Below, piece by piece: positions 7,802 to 16,994 of a stretch of DNA of 64,000 nucleotides. The DNA is taken from the NCBI RefSeq assembly GCF_008520265.1, contig NZ_VIQM01000009.1, forward strand, positions 31,500-95,499, written 5' to 3'. Numbering within the stretch: position 1 is the first letter of the stretch; each line of letters opens with the position of its first letter. A program made the position numbers and the translations under genes. Under the pieces are notes generated by a model. It searched no databases, had not been told where the DNA came from, and was given only the letters and a program-made list of their open reading frames with translations. The DNA comes from Sphingobacterium cavernae (lineage in GTDB: Bacteria; Bacteroidota; Bacteroidia; Sphingobacteriales; Sphingobacteriaceae).

Positions 7802-9904
7802 ATGGGATTAATGGGTAATTTGCGTAACCGCGCGGGATTAGTAATCTTCGTGATCGGTTTAGCAATTGTTGCATTCTTATTAGGTGATATTATTCAATCA
7901 GGAACTCCATTTTGGATGCAAAAACAAAATGAAGTAGGTAATATCAATGGCAATGGAATTGATTATCAACATTTCAATGCATTGGTAGACCAAACATCTA
8001 ATCAATATCAACAACAAATGGGAGGTGCAGAGACTCCACAAATTAGAAATTTTGCTGTTCAGCAGGTTTGGAATCAAATGGTTTCGCAAGAATTATTAAA
8101 TTCTGAAATCGAAAAAGTTGGAATTACCTTAGGTAAAAAAGAATTAAATGATCTGATCTCTGGTCCAAACCCAGCGCAACAAATCATTCAAACATTCACT
8201 AATCCACAAACAGGTCAGTTTGACAGAGCATATTTAGCACAGGTAATTACAGAAGCTAAAACAAACCCTCAGATTGCTCAACAGTGGGAAAATATGTTGG
8301 AACAAATCCGTTCACAAAGATTATCTGAGAAATACTCTAATTTAGTTAGTTCTTCAGTATATGTAACTGCTTTGGAAGCGCAAGATGAATACACTGCTAA
8401 AAACAAATTAGCTAATTTCAAATATGTGCTTTTAGACTACTCTTCAATAAATGATGCTGATATCAAATTGACGGATGCAGATTACAAAGAGTATTATGAT
8501 AAGAATAAGAACTTATTCAAAAACGAAGAAGAAACTCGTACGGTTGAATATATCTTAATTGATGCTAAACCAACAAAACAAGATTCGGCGGCAACACTTG
8601 CTACTATTCAAACATTAAAACAAGAGCTAAGTGCATCTACAAATGATTCGTCGTTTGTAACGATAAATTCAGATAATAAAGTTCCTGTTAATTTCTTCAA
8701 AAAGGGACAATTAAGCCCTGCTTTAGACTCAGTTGTATTTAACGTTGCTAACGGAACTACAGTAGGACCGTATGTATCCAATGGACATTACGAGATTGCA
8801 AAAGTAATTGATTCAAAATTTAGTGCTGACTCCGTAAAAGCAAGTCATATTCTTTTAAATGCAGCTGCAGAAGGTGGTGTAGACAAAGCTAAAGCAAAAG
8901 CAGATTCAATCAAAGGCTTGTTGGCTAAAGGCGAAAAATTTGAAACTTTAGCAATTGAGTTTAGCCAAGACCAAGGTAGCAAAAACAATGGTGGAGACTT
9001 AGGTACATTCACTAGAGGTCAAATGGTAGGTCCTTTTGAAGAAGCGGCTTTCAATAATAAACCGGGTGATGTAGTGATTGTAGAATCTCAATTTGGTGTA
9101 CATATCCTGAAAATCGAAAAACACATAGGAAATTCTAAAATTGTTAAAGTTGCTGTAGTGGACAAAGCTATTGTTGCTGGTAAAGAAACAACAGATGCGG
9201 CATATACTAAAGCAAATAACATCCTATCAGAAGTAAATAGTAAAAACTTTGCTGAAGTTGCTAAAAAACATAACCTAACTGCTGAAAAGGCTATCCGTCT
9301 TCGCGCAATGGACAATACTTTAAATGGTGTCGAAGTGCCAAGAGAACTGGTAAGATGGGTATATGAAGCTAAAGCGGGTGATGTAACGGATAAGATTTTC
9401 GAGACAAACGATAACTTTATCATTACTAAAAACCTTTCTATTAGTCCTAAAGGAGTTCAGCCATTAGAAGCTATCAAACCAGAAATTCAACTTGCTGTTA
9501 CGAATTTGGTGAAAGCACGCATGTTGAAAGAGAAAATGAACAATGCACTAAATGGTTCTTCATCAATCGATCAAATTGCTCAAAAATTAGGTAAATCAGC
9601 TATAAACGTTGAGAATATCGTTCTTGCTAATCCTGTTATTCCAGGCGTATCTTTTGAAAGTGCTGTAATAGGAACTGTATTTGGCTTGCAACCAAATAAG
9701 CCATCGAAAAGCATTGAAGGCACACAAGGTATTTATGCAGTTCAGGTTTCTAGTTTTGTTAATCCAAAAGAAATGGTAGAAACTGAGCGTAAAGCACAAC
9801 AAAAACAACAATTAGCAACAAAACAACAACGTTCATGGGGAGCAATCTTCAAAGCGCTGATGGACAATGCTGATATTGATGACAATCGAATTAGATTTTA
9901 TTAA
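7802..9904 (+). CDS. Membrane-anchored peptidyl-prolyl isomerase (PpiD/SurA type)
   Basis: This 700-residue periplasmic foldase helps outer-membrane and secreted proteins fold. An N-terminal membrane helix (residues about 14-34, VIFVIGLAIVAFLLGDII) precedes a SurA_N-type helical chaperone region (about 40-200). A parvulin rotamase domain sits near residues 345-445, with the family pattern ASHIL, FSQDQGSKNNGGDLG and GPFEEAAF. The layout is that of PpiD with one clear parvulin domain. Its position after lptC and an outer-membrane protein gene fits an envelope-assembly role. It ends with a strong terminator. Confidence 0.9.
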   Translation: MGLMGNLRNRAGLVIFVIGLAIVAFLLGDIIQSGTPFWMQKQNEVGNINGNGIDYQHFNALVDQTSNQYQQQMGGAETPQIRNFAVQQVWNQMVSQELLNSEIEKVGITLGKKELNDLISGPNPAQQIIQTFTNPQTGQFDRAYLAQVITEAKTNPQIAQQWENMLEQIRSQRLSEKYSNLVSSSVYVTALEAQDEYTAKNKLANFKYVLLDYSSINDADIKLTDADYKEYYDKNKNLFKNEEETRTVEYILIDAKPTKQDSAATLATIQTLKQELSASTNDSSFVTINSDNKVPVNFFKKGQLSPALDSVVFNVANGTTVGPYVSNGHYEIAKVIDSKFSADSVKASHILLNAAAEGGVDKAKAKADSIKGLLAKGEKFETLAIEFSQDQGSKNNGGDLGTFTRGQMVGPFEEAAFNNKPGDVVIVESQFGVHILKIEKHIGNSKIVKVAVVDKAIVAGKETTDAAYTKANNILSEVNSKNFAEVAKKHNLTAEKAIRLRAMDNTLNGVEVPRELVRWVYEAKAGDVTDKIFETNDNFIITKNLSISPKGVQPLEAIKPEIQLAVTNLVKARMLKEKMNNALNGSSSIDQIAQKLGKSAINVENIVLANPVIPGVSFESAVIGTVFGLQPNKPSKSIEGTQGIYAVQVSSFVNPKEMVETERKAQQKQQLATKQQRSWGAIFKALMDNADIDDNRIRFY

Positions 9905-9924
9905 GATATTATAATTATTTTTAT

Positions 9925-9957
9925 AGCCGAACGCAATACGTGTTCGGCTTTTTATTT
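9925..9957 (+). terminator. Strong terminator after the foldase gene
   Basis: AGCCGAACGC (9925-9934) pairs with GTGTTCGGCT (9940-9949), including one G-T pair, around loop AATAC; a T-rich tail follows. A GTG at 9940 lies in this hairpin and is therefore unlikely to start the next gene. Confidence 0.85.
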
Positions 9958-9966
9958 TTAACGGAT

Positions 9967-10485
9967 ATGGATATTCAAGAAAATATTGTTAATAAAGTTG
10001 CTCAAAGTGGATTAATCACCATTGATTTAGCAAAATATTCGCCCAATCCAGAGGACATTATCGTATATGACATAAAAGACAATTTATTTCATGGACTTAT
10101 ATTACGAGAGAAAGATTTTCGTGACTTCGTAAAAGAACATGATTGGTCTCAATACAAAGATAAGCATGTAGGTATTACATGTTCTTCGGACGCTATTGTG
10201 CCGACCTGGGCATATATGATTCTAGCAAATAAGTTAACACCTTATGCAGCCTCATTAACTTTTGGAACCAAAGAAGATATTATCCGCGACCAATATAATG
10301 CGGCAATCAATGCAATTCCGTACGAAAGCTACCGAGACGAGCGTATTGTAGTAAAAGGATGTGGTGACATTTTTATTCCAGAAAGTGCATTCGTTACTTT
10401 TACATCAAAACTTACTCAAGTCGCAAAAAGTATTATGTATGGTGAACCGTGCTCTACTGTCCCTGTCTTCAAACGCAAAAGTTAA
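9967..10485 (+). CDS. DUF2480 family protein
   Basis: This 172-residue cytoplasmic protein belongs to a conserved Bacteroidetes family without known function. Recognisable features are DLAKYSP, VGITCSSDAIVPTWAYM and VVKGCGDIFIPESAF. No signal peptide or membrane segment is present. The start at 9967 is preferred because the alternative GTG at 9940 lies within the preceding terminator. It is the first of a run of same-strand genes (DUF3108, DUF3109, polyprenyl synthase, terC) that may be cotranscribed. Confidence 0.8.
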   Translation: MDIQENIVNKVAQSGLITIDLAKYSPNPEDIIVYDIKDNLFHGLILREKDFRDFVKEHDWSQYKDKHVGITCSSDAIVPTWAYMILANKLTPYAASLTFGTKEDIIRDQYNAAINAIPYESYRDERIVVKGCGDIFIPESAFVTFTSKLTQVAKSIMYGEPCSTVPVFKRKS

Positions 10486-10515
10486 ACTATTAGCCTTGTA
10501 GATTGTCCTAATTAT

Positions 10516-11307
10516 ATGAAAAAATTTTACGTAGCATTATTACTTGTATTCATCGGATTTAAATTTGGCTTTAGCCAAACATTACCGTATTTGAAAGAAC
10601 CAACATTCAAAGAAGGCGAGAAATTATCATACAAGCTAAGATATGGAATGCTTTCTGCAGCAAATGGAGTTCTTTCGGTAAATAAATCAAAATTACAATT
10701 TAGCAATAAGAACACATTTCATTTAAGCGCATATGGACAAACGTCTTCTGCGTTTTCGTTATTATTTACTGTCAAAAACAAATACGATTCATATATTGAT
10801 GGGAATACCTTCCAGCCTTATTTGTATACAGAAGATATCAAGGAAAATAGTTATACACGAAAAGAGTATGCCACTTTTGATCACCGCAATCACACTGTAA
10901 AAGGTGCCAAAGGTACATTCAAAAGTCCTTCATCGCAATTATTTGATCTAGTATCTGCGTATTATTTCGCAAGAAATTTGGACCTATCGACATTGAAAAG
11001 TGGTAATTCTTTTAAAATTCCTTACTTTCTAAATGATGAAGTAGCAGAATTAAAGGTTACATATGTCGGTACAGAAAAAATCAAAACAGCACTAGGCACT
11101 ATTGATTGTATAAAGTTGAATCCAGAAATAAAACCCGGACGTATTTTTAAAGATAATAGTAAGTTATATCTTTGGGTCACTAATGATGGTAATCGCATAC
11201 CCGTAAAAGCACAAGTTGAAATCATTATTGGTTCAATCACCATGGATTTGACTAAAGCGGAAGGATTGAAATACGAATTAGGTAAAAAAGTAAGTTATTC
11301 AAAATAA
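10516..11307 (+). CDS. DUF3108 secreted beta-rich protein
   Basis: This 263-residue protein has a Sec signal peptide ending near KFGFSQ. The mature part is beta-rich with the DUF3108 pattern GEKLSYKLRYGMLSAANG near residues 34-52 and a C-terminal KLYLWVTNDGNRIPVK segment. Family members are periplasmic or outer-membrane-associated with no established activity. It follows the DUF2480 gene by 30 bases and is separated by only 5 bases from the DUF3109 gene, so an operon is likely. Confidence 0.82.
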   Translation: MKKFYVALLLVFIGFKFGFSQTLPYLKEPTFKEGEKLSYKLRYGMLSAANGVLSVNKSKLQFSNKNTFHLSAYGQTSSAFSLLFTVKNKYDSYIDGNTFQPYLYTEDIKENSYTRKEYATFDHRNHTVKGAKGTFKSPSSQLFDLVSAYYFARNLDLSTLKSGNSFKIPYFLNDEVAELKVTYVGTEKIKTALGTIDCIKLNPEIKPGRIFKDNSKLYLWVTNDGNRIPVKAQVEIIIGSITMDLTKAEGLKYELGKKVSYSK

Positions 11308-11312
11308 AAGAA

Positions 11313-11876
11313 ATGATTGAGGTTGGAAATGTGTTAGTGCATGAAGATATTATTAATAATGATTTTGTTTGCAATCTTTCCAAATGCAAAGGCATTTGCT
11401 GTATAGAAGGTGATTCTGGAGCCCCATTGCGTCAGTCTGAAAAAGCAATTTTGGAGGAAATTTACCCCAAAGTGAAGCACTTAATGACCGAAAAAGGCAT
11501 AGCGGCTATCGAAGAATATGGCACTAGTGTCATTGATGCAGATGGCGATTTGACCACCACATGCGTGGATGGCAATAAAGAATGTGCTTATGTAACTTGG
11601 GAAAACGGCATTACTAAATGTGCTATCGAAAAAGCCTATGAATTAGGAGAAGTAAATTGGAAAAAACCAATTTCTTGCCACCTCTACCCTATTCGTACAA
11701 CGCATTATCCCGAATTTGATGTATTACATTACGATCGTTGGCATATCTGTCACGATGCATGTTCTTTTGGGAAAGAGCTCAAAGTTCCAGTTTATAAATT
11801 TCTTAAAGATCCACTTATACGTGAGTACGGTGCGGAATGGTACACTGAATTAGAAAAATCAGCAGAATCCATCTAG
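11313..11876 (+). CDS. DUF3109 cysteine-rich protein
   Basis: This 187-residue protein is rich in cysteine. A cluster at Cys20, Cys25, Cys29 and Cys30 (CNLSKCKGICC) is followed by further cysteines in TTTCVDGNKECAY, ISCHLYPIR and HICHDACSFG. Such a layout suggests binding of a metal or an Fe-S cluster, as in the DUF3109/YkgJ-like families. It has no signal peptide. The gene begins 5 bases after the DUF3108 stop, suggesting cotranscription. Biochemical function is unknown. Confidence 0.82.
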   Translation: MIEVGNVLVHEDIINNDFVCNLSKCKGICCIEGDSGAPLRQSEKAILEEIYPKVKHLMTEKGIAAIEEYGTSVIDADGDLTTTCVDGNKECAYVTWENGITKCAIEKAYELGEVNWKKPISCHLYPIRTTHYPEFDVLHYDRWHICHDACSFGKELKVPVYKFLKDPLIREYGAEWYTELEKSAESI

Positions 11877-11933
11877 TGTAATTTTACTATATTAGTTAAC
11901 TATTATTGAAGCTTATTGGTACGTACCATTTTC

Positions 11934-12905
11934 ATGCGAAGTTTAAAAGAAATACAAAAACCCATAGCCACAGAAATCGCTGCTTTTGAAAAAAAGTTTA
12001 AGCAATCCATGCAAAGTTCTGTGCCACTATTGGATATTATCACACAATATTTATACAAACAAAAGGGCAAGCAAATGCGCCCTATGTTTGTTTTTTTTGC
12101 GGCTGGTTTATGCGGCACAATCAACGAATCTACGTACCGTGGCGCTTCTCTAGTTGAATTATTACATACCGCATCTTTGGTTCATGACGATGTCGTAGAC
12201 AATGCCAACGAGCGTAGAGGTCTTTTCTCTGTGAATGCACTTTGGAAAAACAAAGTTGCTGTATTAGTTGGTGATTTTCTATTGGCAAAGGGATTACTTC
12301 TATCGGTGAACAATAGTGAGCTCCATTTGTTGAAAATTGTATCACACGCCGTTGAGCAAATGAGCGAAGGAGAATTGTTACAGATTGAAAAAGCAAGAAA
12401 GTTAGATATTAAGGAAGAAATATATTATGAAATCATTCGTAAAAAAACAGCCTCACTAATTGCTTCATGCTGTGCTTCTGGGGCTTCATCAGTAGGTGCT
12501 AGCGATGAAGTTGTTGAAAAAATGAGATTATTCGGCGAAAAAGTAGGTTTAGCATTTCAAATTAAAGATGATTTATTCGATTTTGGGCTAGATGATATAG
12601 GAAAACCAGTTGGAAATGATATCAAAGAAAAGAAAATGACACTACCCTTGATCTATGCTTTGAACGAAACTACGAGTGCGCAAAAAAGAAACATCATAAA
12701 ACTGGTCAAGAACCACAATGATAATCCGGAGAAAGTGGCAGAAGTTATTCAATTTGTAAGAAGTAGTGGAGGGCTTGAATATGCTACAAATAAAATGCTG
12801 CAATATCAACAAGAAGCTTTTGATATACTTGCTGAATTTGCCGACAATGAATATAAAATAGGATTACAACAATTAGTAAAATTTACAACAGAACGTAATA
12901 AATAA
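11934..12905 (+). CDS. ispB: Long-chain polyprenyl diphosphate synthase
   Basis: The enzyme adds isopentenyl diphosphate units to an allylic diphosphate to make a long all-trans prenyl chain, most likely the menaquinone side chain. The 323-residue protein has the first aspartate-rich motif at residues 85-89 (HDDVVDNANERRG) and the second at 212-216 (KDDLFDFG), both intact. GKQMRP near residue 45 is the usual substrate-binding segment. The ATG at 11934 is preferred over a TTG at 11916. The chain length is not readable with certainty. The gene ends one base before terC. Confidence 0.9.
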   Translation: MRSLKEIQKPIATEIAAFEKKFKQSMQSSVPLLDIITQYLYKQKGKQMRPMFVFFAAGLCGTINESTYRGASLVELLHTASLVHDDVVDNANERRGLFSVNALWKNKVAVLVGDFLLAKGLLLSVNNSELHLLKIVSHAVEQMSEGELLQIEKARKLDIKEEIYYEIIRKKTASLIASCCASGASSVGASDEVVEKMRLFGEKVGLAFQIKDDLFDFGLDDIGKPVGNDIKEKKMTLPLIYALNETTSAQKRNIIKLVKNHNDNPEKVAEVIQFVRSSGGLEYATNKMLQYQQEAFDILAEFADNEYKIGLQQLVKFTTERNK

Positions 12906-12906
12906 A

Positions 12907-13959
12907 ATGAGTCACGAATTAATGTTTTTTGGAGGATTTATCATCTTTATAATCCTCATGCTGGCTATTGATCTTGGATTATTTAGCAAAAGCGACAAGC
13001 CTATTACTCTAAAAGCCGCAGCCATTATGTCCATTATTTGGGTATCTTTCGCTTTAGGTTTTGGCGCAATACTCTATTATTGGGGTAACGAGCTTCATAA
13101 TGTACATGATTTCGCGCGCTTAAAAGAAGTTATCGTGATGCATCTTCACGATGTAAAAATTAACGAAAATGATTTAGCAGCAAGTATTCAAGCGTATAAT
13201 AAAACACTCACACTAGAATATCTAACAGGATATGTAGTAGAATATGCTTTGTCTGTAGATAATATCTTTGTAATGGTATTATTATTTACCTCTTTCGGTA
13301 TTCCAGAAAAATATTACCATAAAGTATTAGTATGGGGAATCATTGGAGCAATTCTGATGCGTTGTATATTTATTTTTATTGGCGCTGCTCTTATTGCTAA
13401 ATTTGGATGGATTTTATATGTATTTGGAGCGTTTTTAGTATATACAGGTATTATGATGTATAGAAATCGTAATCAGGAAGAAGAGGTTGATCCTCAAAAC
13501 CATGCTGTAGTAAAGTTTGCTTCTAAATACTTTAAGGTAACCCACAAATTAGACAGTGGAAAATTTTTCGTCGTGGAGAATGGCGTGAAATATGTTACTC
13601 CATTATTTTTAGTATTATTAGTAATTGAGTTCACTGATTTAATATTTGCAGTCGATTCTATCCCTGCAATTTTTTCAGTTACAAAAGATCCTTACATAGT
13701 ATTCTTCTCGAATATTTTTGCGGTATTAGGACTTCGTTCGATGTTCTTTTTATTGGTAAATATCATTGACAAATTCCATTATTTGAAAGTTGGTTTAGCA
13801 TTTTTATTGGTATTTATTGGAGCAAAAATGCTTTTGCACAGTTATTTGAAAGAGTGGGGATTCACCACAGCACATTCCTTGATAATTATTATATCGATTC
13901 TTGCAATCAGCGTTATTGCATCATTAATGTTCCCGAAGAAAAAAGAATACACCGCTTAA
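12907..13959 (+). CDS. TerC/Alx family integral membrane protein
   Basis: The 350-residue protein has about eight or nine membrane segments. The hallmark sequences are EYALSVDNIFVMVLLF near residue 114 and IEFTDLIFAVDSIPA near residue 240, the acidic membrane motifs of TerC/Alx proteins, thought to move metal ions such as manganese. It starts one base after the polyprenyl synthase stop, so the two are probably coupled. Its native terminator is now 1.7 kb away because a group II intron has inserted 17 bases after its stop codon. Confidence 0.92.
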   Translation: MSHELMFFGGFIIFIILMLAIDLGLFSKSDKPITLKAAAIMSIIWVSFALGFGAILYYWGNELHNVHDFARLKEVIVMHLHDVKINENDLAASIQAYNKTLTLEYLTGYVVEYALSVDNIFVMVLLFTSFGIPEKYYHKVLVWGIIGAILMRCIFIFIGAALIAKFGWILYVFGAFLVYTGIMMYRNRNQEEEVDPQNHAVVKFASKYFKVTHKLDSGKFFVVENGVKYVTPLFLVLLVIEFTDLIFAVDSIPAIFSVTKDPYIVFFSNIFAVLGLRSMFFLLVNIIDKFHYLKVGLAFLLVFIGAKMLLHSYLKEWGFTTAHSLIIIISILAISVIASLMFPKKKEYTA

Positions 13960-14020
13960 TATTGCGTTCAAAACTTATAGAGTAGGAAGGTAATCATTAT
14001 TTGATTACCTGACCCCTCAC

Positions 14021-14054
14021 ACCACCGTACGTGCCGTTCGGCATACGGCGGTTC
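14021..14054 (-). ncRNA. Group II intron domain V
   Basis: The 34-base hairpin reads GAACCGCCGTATG on one side and CGTACGGTGGT on the other, with a GAAC tetraloop between TGCC and GGCA. This is the ribozyme active-site helix. It lies two bases past the reverse transcriptase stop codon, as is normal for these introns. Confidence 0.82.
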
Positions 14055-14055
14055 A

Positions 14056-15332
14056 TTAAACATTAACAGTCTTTGGGACTATTATATCGGTAAGATATAA
14101 TAGTCCTTCTTTCTTTAAGAATGCATTGGTAAGCGTTCGTTTCAAGATTGGGCTATTTACCGTTCGCCACGGACCTTTACGGGTATTACCCCATTGATAA
14201 GCTTGGTTAGAAGTCACCCCTAGTTTCTTAAGCTCCTTCACACGCGTCTTGATCCGTTCCCATTGGCTCCAGTAGCAGAGCCTAACACGGCTACGTGTCC
14301 ACTCGTCTAGCATTTCAAATATGCTTCGCGATTCACTTAACTTGAAGTAACTACCCCAGCCTTGGTTCAATCGTCGGATTTGTATCATCCGTTCCCCCAT
14401 AGACACAGGGCTTCTGCGACTAGTAATCTTACGGATTTTATCCTTGTAGATACTAATACTTTTACCGTGTACACTAATGCCTTTGCTGCCCTTCTTATGG
14501 TAAAACGTAAACCCAAGTAACCGCGTGCGCCAAGGACGAGTAACAACACTCTTTTCTAAATTTACTTTCAGTTTTAGTTCCTTTTCAATGTACTTACTGA
14601 TGCTTTCCATTACACGATCACCAGCACGTTTACTTTTAACATAAATACTACAGTCATCTGCATAGCGAACAAAACGGTGACCACGGCTTTCCAATTCCTT
14701 ATCTAGTTTATCTAGTATAATATTGGAAAGTAGCGGGCTTAATGGACCGCCTTGTGGAACCCCCTGCTTGCAAGAAGTCAATTTCCCTTCATCACAAATA
14801 TCGGCACGAAGGATGCGGTGAATTAGTTTCAGAACTCGCTTGTCAATGATCTTCTTGCTTAATTCATTCATTAGGTAGTCGTGGTTAACTCGGTCAAAGA
14901 ATTGCGCCAGGTCTAGAGCCACAACATGACTATATCCCAAGTTAATGTATTCTTTGGCTTTTACTAATGCCTGGTGTGCATTCTTCTCTGAACGAAAACC
15001 ATAGCTATGTTCCGAAAAGTCAGGATCATACATTTTCACCAAAACCTGAGAGATAGATTGTTGGATAAGCCTATCCATATAGGTAGGAATACCCAATAAA
15101 CGTTCTCCGCCATGGGGTTTAGGGATTTTAACACGTTTAATGGACGATGGACGATATTCTCCCTGCTCTAGTTGTAGTTTAATATGACGCCATTCACATG
15201 CCATCTGTTCTTTAAATCAACGTGACCGACTTTATCAGTGCCGGGCGCGCCTTTGTTGCCTACAACCTGATCGTACGCCTCATGAAGATTGCTACTACTC
15301 ATAATTTCTTCGAGTAACATGTTGTTTTGCAT
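14056..15332 (-). pseudogene. ltrA: Group II intron reverse transcriptase/maturase, frameshifted
   Basis: The main frame (15204 to 14056, 382 residues) encodes the reverse transcriptase fingers and palm with IPKPHGGERLLGIPT, GVPQGGPLSPLLSNI and the catalytic RYADD, followed by maturase domain X (GWGSYFKLSESRS). No HNH endonuclease follows. The missing N-terminus is in another frame: an ATG at 15332 opens a 54-codon frame reading LLEEIMSSSNLHEAYDQVVG and NKGAPGTDK, the usual start of this family. It slips out of register near 15205-15213, where one base appears lost. The protein is therefore split unless the difference is a sequencing error or translation restarts at 15204. Confidence 0.85.
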
Positions 15333-15686
15333 TTTTTTTCCCTGTTTCCGTGTTTTCTATTTTCTTTCAAGATATCGTTCAGCGCTCCCTGCTACTTTTC
15401 TGCTTCCAGCATATCCCTTGCAGGGCAGCTCTCCATTTCTCTCCATATACCTGTCGAATATACAGCGGGATGTTTCGGATAGTTTGGGGCTTTGTCTTGT
15501 TATGCAGACTTACCCACATCCAACTGCCTAATTCGCTTCCTGTACGTCAGGCCAGAGATTTACCGCCGGCTTCCTTCAGATTCCTCCTCACGGAGGACAC
15601 CCTTGCCTTAAGTTAACGTTTCCCACTATCAAGGCACGTTCGGGACTTACACCCTAGAGTTCACGCACATGCCAGGCGCACATAAC

Positions 15687-15720
15687 AAAAAAGGATATTA
15701 TATTGCTAATATCCTTTTTT
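15687..15720. terminator. Bidirectional terminator, original terC terminator and intron target
   Basis: A 14-base stem pairs AAAAAAGGATATTA (15687-15700) with TAATATCCTTTTTT (15707-15720) around TATTGC. With A's on one side and T's on the other it can end transcripts in both directions. On the plus strand it would have served terC before the intron entered; on the minus strand it is the hairpin next to the intron insertion site. Confidence 0.85.
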
Positions 15721-15843
15721 GCTTTTATAAGACTGATCGTAAAGTATAAAATGTATAACCAATTCTATTTCTATTGATGAGCAATGTTTATTGATGTAGA
15801 GTATATAATCATCCTGGTTATTATCACATAATTTATTATAATA

Positions 15844-15873
15844 CAAAAAATAGCCTACCTAAGGCAGGCTATT
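15844..15873 (-). terminator. Terminator of the coiled-coil membrane protein gene
   Basis: On the minus strand AATAGCCT pairs with AGGCTATT, with inner C-G pairs and a small loop, and is followed by a run of T's complementary to 15845-15850. Confidence 0.7.
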
Positions 15874-15901
15874 AAATATCTTACAAATAATAATTTACTA
15901 A

Positions 15902-16843
15902 CTATTTAAGCACAACACTTGACCTTCCCATAATTGCATCGTCAGCATATAGCAATACGGTGTAGGCACCTTTTTTAAGTTTGGAAGTATCACTCCATAA
16001 AAATTGGTATTCTTCTCCATTATTAGTGAAGTTTATATGTTCTTTGAAAGTATACTGTAACTTGTCACCATGAATATAGAAAATAGAGTTACTTGCTGCA
16101 ATAAGATTCCCTTGTGGGTCGATGATACGAGCAAATACTTCTTTTCTTCCTTTACGTGCTAACGCATTATCAACTATAGTAAATTTAATTTGCAATTTGT
16201 CAGCTCGTTTTGCTTTGTTTTCAATTTCCAAAGTTCCGTTCTTCTTTTCTTCAACACCGTTTACAGCTATATTCGAAACTTTTAATGATGACGCAATCAA
16301 AACTTTTTCATTCAATAATGAATTATCGTTGGCCAATTGCTGAACCTTGGTTGAAGTCTCTTTAACAGTACCTTGCAATTCCACATTTTGCTTTTTTAGA
16401 ATTTCATTCTGTAACTTCAAATCATTTACTTCCCCTAGCAATTTAGAAACATTAGATTTCAAATTCTCCAACTGGGTGTTTGCTAATTGAATCTGACTAT
16501 CTGAAACATTATTTTCTTCCAATGCAGCACGCAAATCAGCAATGTTTTGCCTTGCCTTTTTTTGTTGTTCTACCACTTCTACAGGTAATCCTTGAATATT
16601 TTGACGATCGATATTATCAAGTTCTGCTTCAATTCTATCGATTTCAATTTGCAACTTTTCCTTTTGAAGTGTCAATGTATATAGCTTCTCACCTGATGAT
16701 TTATATTTTACATAGAAGTATACATTAGTAGCCAATAAGGCAATAATAGCCACGATAAAAAAATAAATTTTTGATTTATCTTTATTACCTTTTGGCTCTA
16801 CCTCTGTCTTTTTAGATTTGACACTAGCTACTTTATCTTCCAT
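15902..16843 (-). CDS. Membrane-anchored coiled-coil protein
   Basis: This 313-residue protein has a basic cytoplasmic N-terminus (about 1-24), one membrane helix (26-46, IYFFIVAIIALLATNVYFYV) and a long coiled coil (about 50-180). A C-terminal beta-rich domain (about 190-313) contains FARIIDPQGNLIAAS and WSDTSKLKKGAYTVLLYADD. The outer domain looks immunoglobulin-like. I do not recognise a characterised family. Similar proteins are common in Sphingobacteriaceae and are sometimes mislabelled as chromosome-partitioning proteins because of the coiled coil. Confidence 0.75.
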   Translation of the reverse strand: MEDKVASVKSKKTEVEPKGNKDKSKIYFFIVAIIALLATNVYFYVKYKSSGEKLYTLTLQKEKLQIEIDRIEAELDNIDRQNIQGLPVEVVEQQKKARQNIADLRAALEENNVSDSQIQLANTQLENLKSNVSKLLGEVNDLKLQNEILKKQNVELQGTVKETSTKVQQLANDNSLLNEKVLIASSLKVSNIAVNGVEEKKNGTLEIENKAKRADKLQIKFTIVDNALARKGRKEVFARIIDPQGNLIAASNSIFYIHGDKLQYTFKEHINFTNNGEEYQFLWSDTSKLKKGAYTVLLYADDAIMGRSSVVLK

Positions 16844-16994
16844 AATCCTACCCCCAAATTAAACATGACTTATTCTTTGTATTATTAAATATTGTTTTTC
16901 GTAGATTCAAGAAAACTTCAAAAACTATTCCAATTTATCAAGTTCTATAACATTCGTTGAAAAATTAATTACAAACGCACAACAACTCATCTAA

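Larger units (their letters stand above)
13977..15681 (-). mobile_element. Group II intron (IIC-like), about 1.7 kb
   Basis: On the minus strand the element begins GTGCGCC at 15681 and ends CCTACTCTAT at 13977, both typical group II intron ends. The 34-base catalytic domain V is at 14054-14021 (starting GAACCGCCGTATGCC, ending CGTACGGTGGT), and a domain VI hairpin is at 14010-13988. The predicted EBS1 (ATAACAA, complement of 15497-15503) pairs perfectly with the last seven bases of the 5' exon (TTGTTAT, complement of 15682-15688). The element lies just after a terminator hairpin on its own strand, the usual target of class IIC introns. The encoded protein lacks an endonuclease domain, also as expected for IIC. 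Confidence 0.87.

Noticed and set aside
9940..9966. GTG start for the DUF2480 gene
   Set aside because: The codon lies in the terminator hairpin of the upstream gene; the ATG at 9967 is the better start.
15289..15616. Two overlapping plus-strand frames of 80-88 codons
   Set aside because: They lie antisense to the structured 5' part of the group II intron, have no family features, and are explained by the intron RNA sequence.
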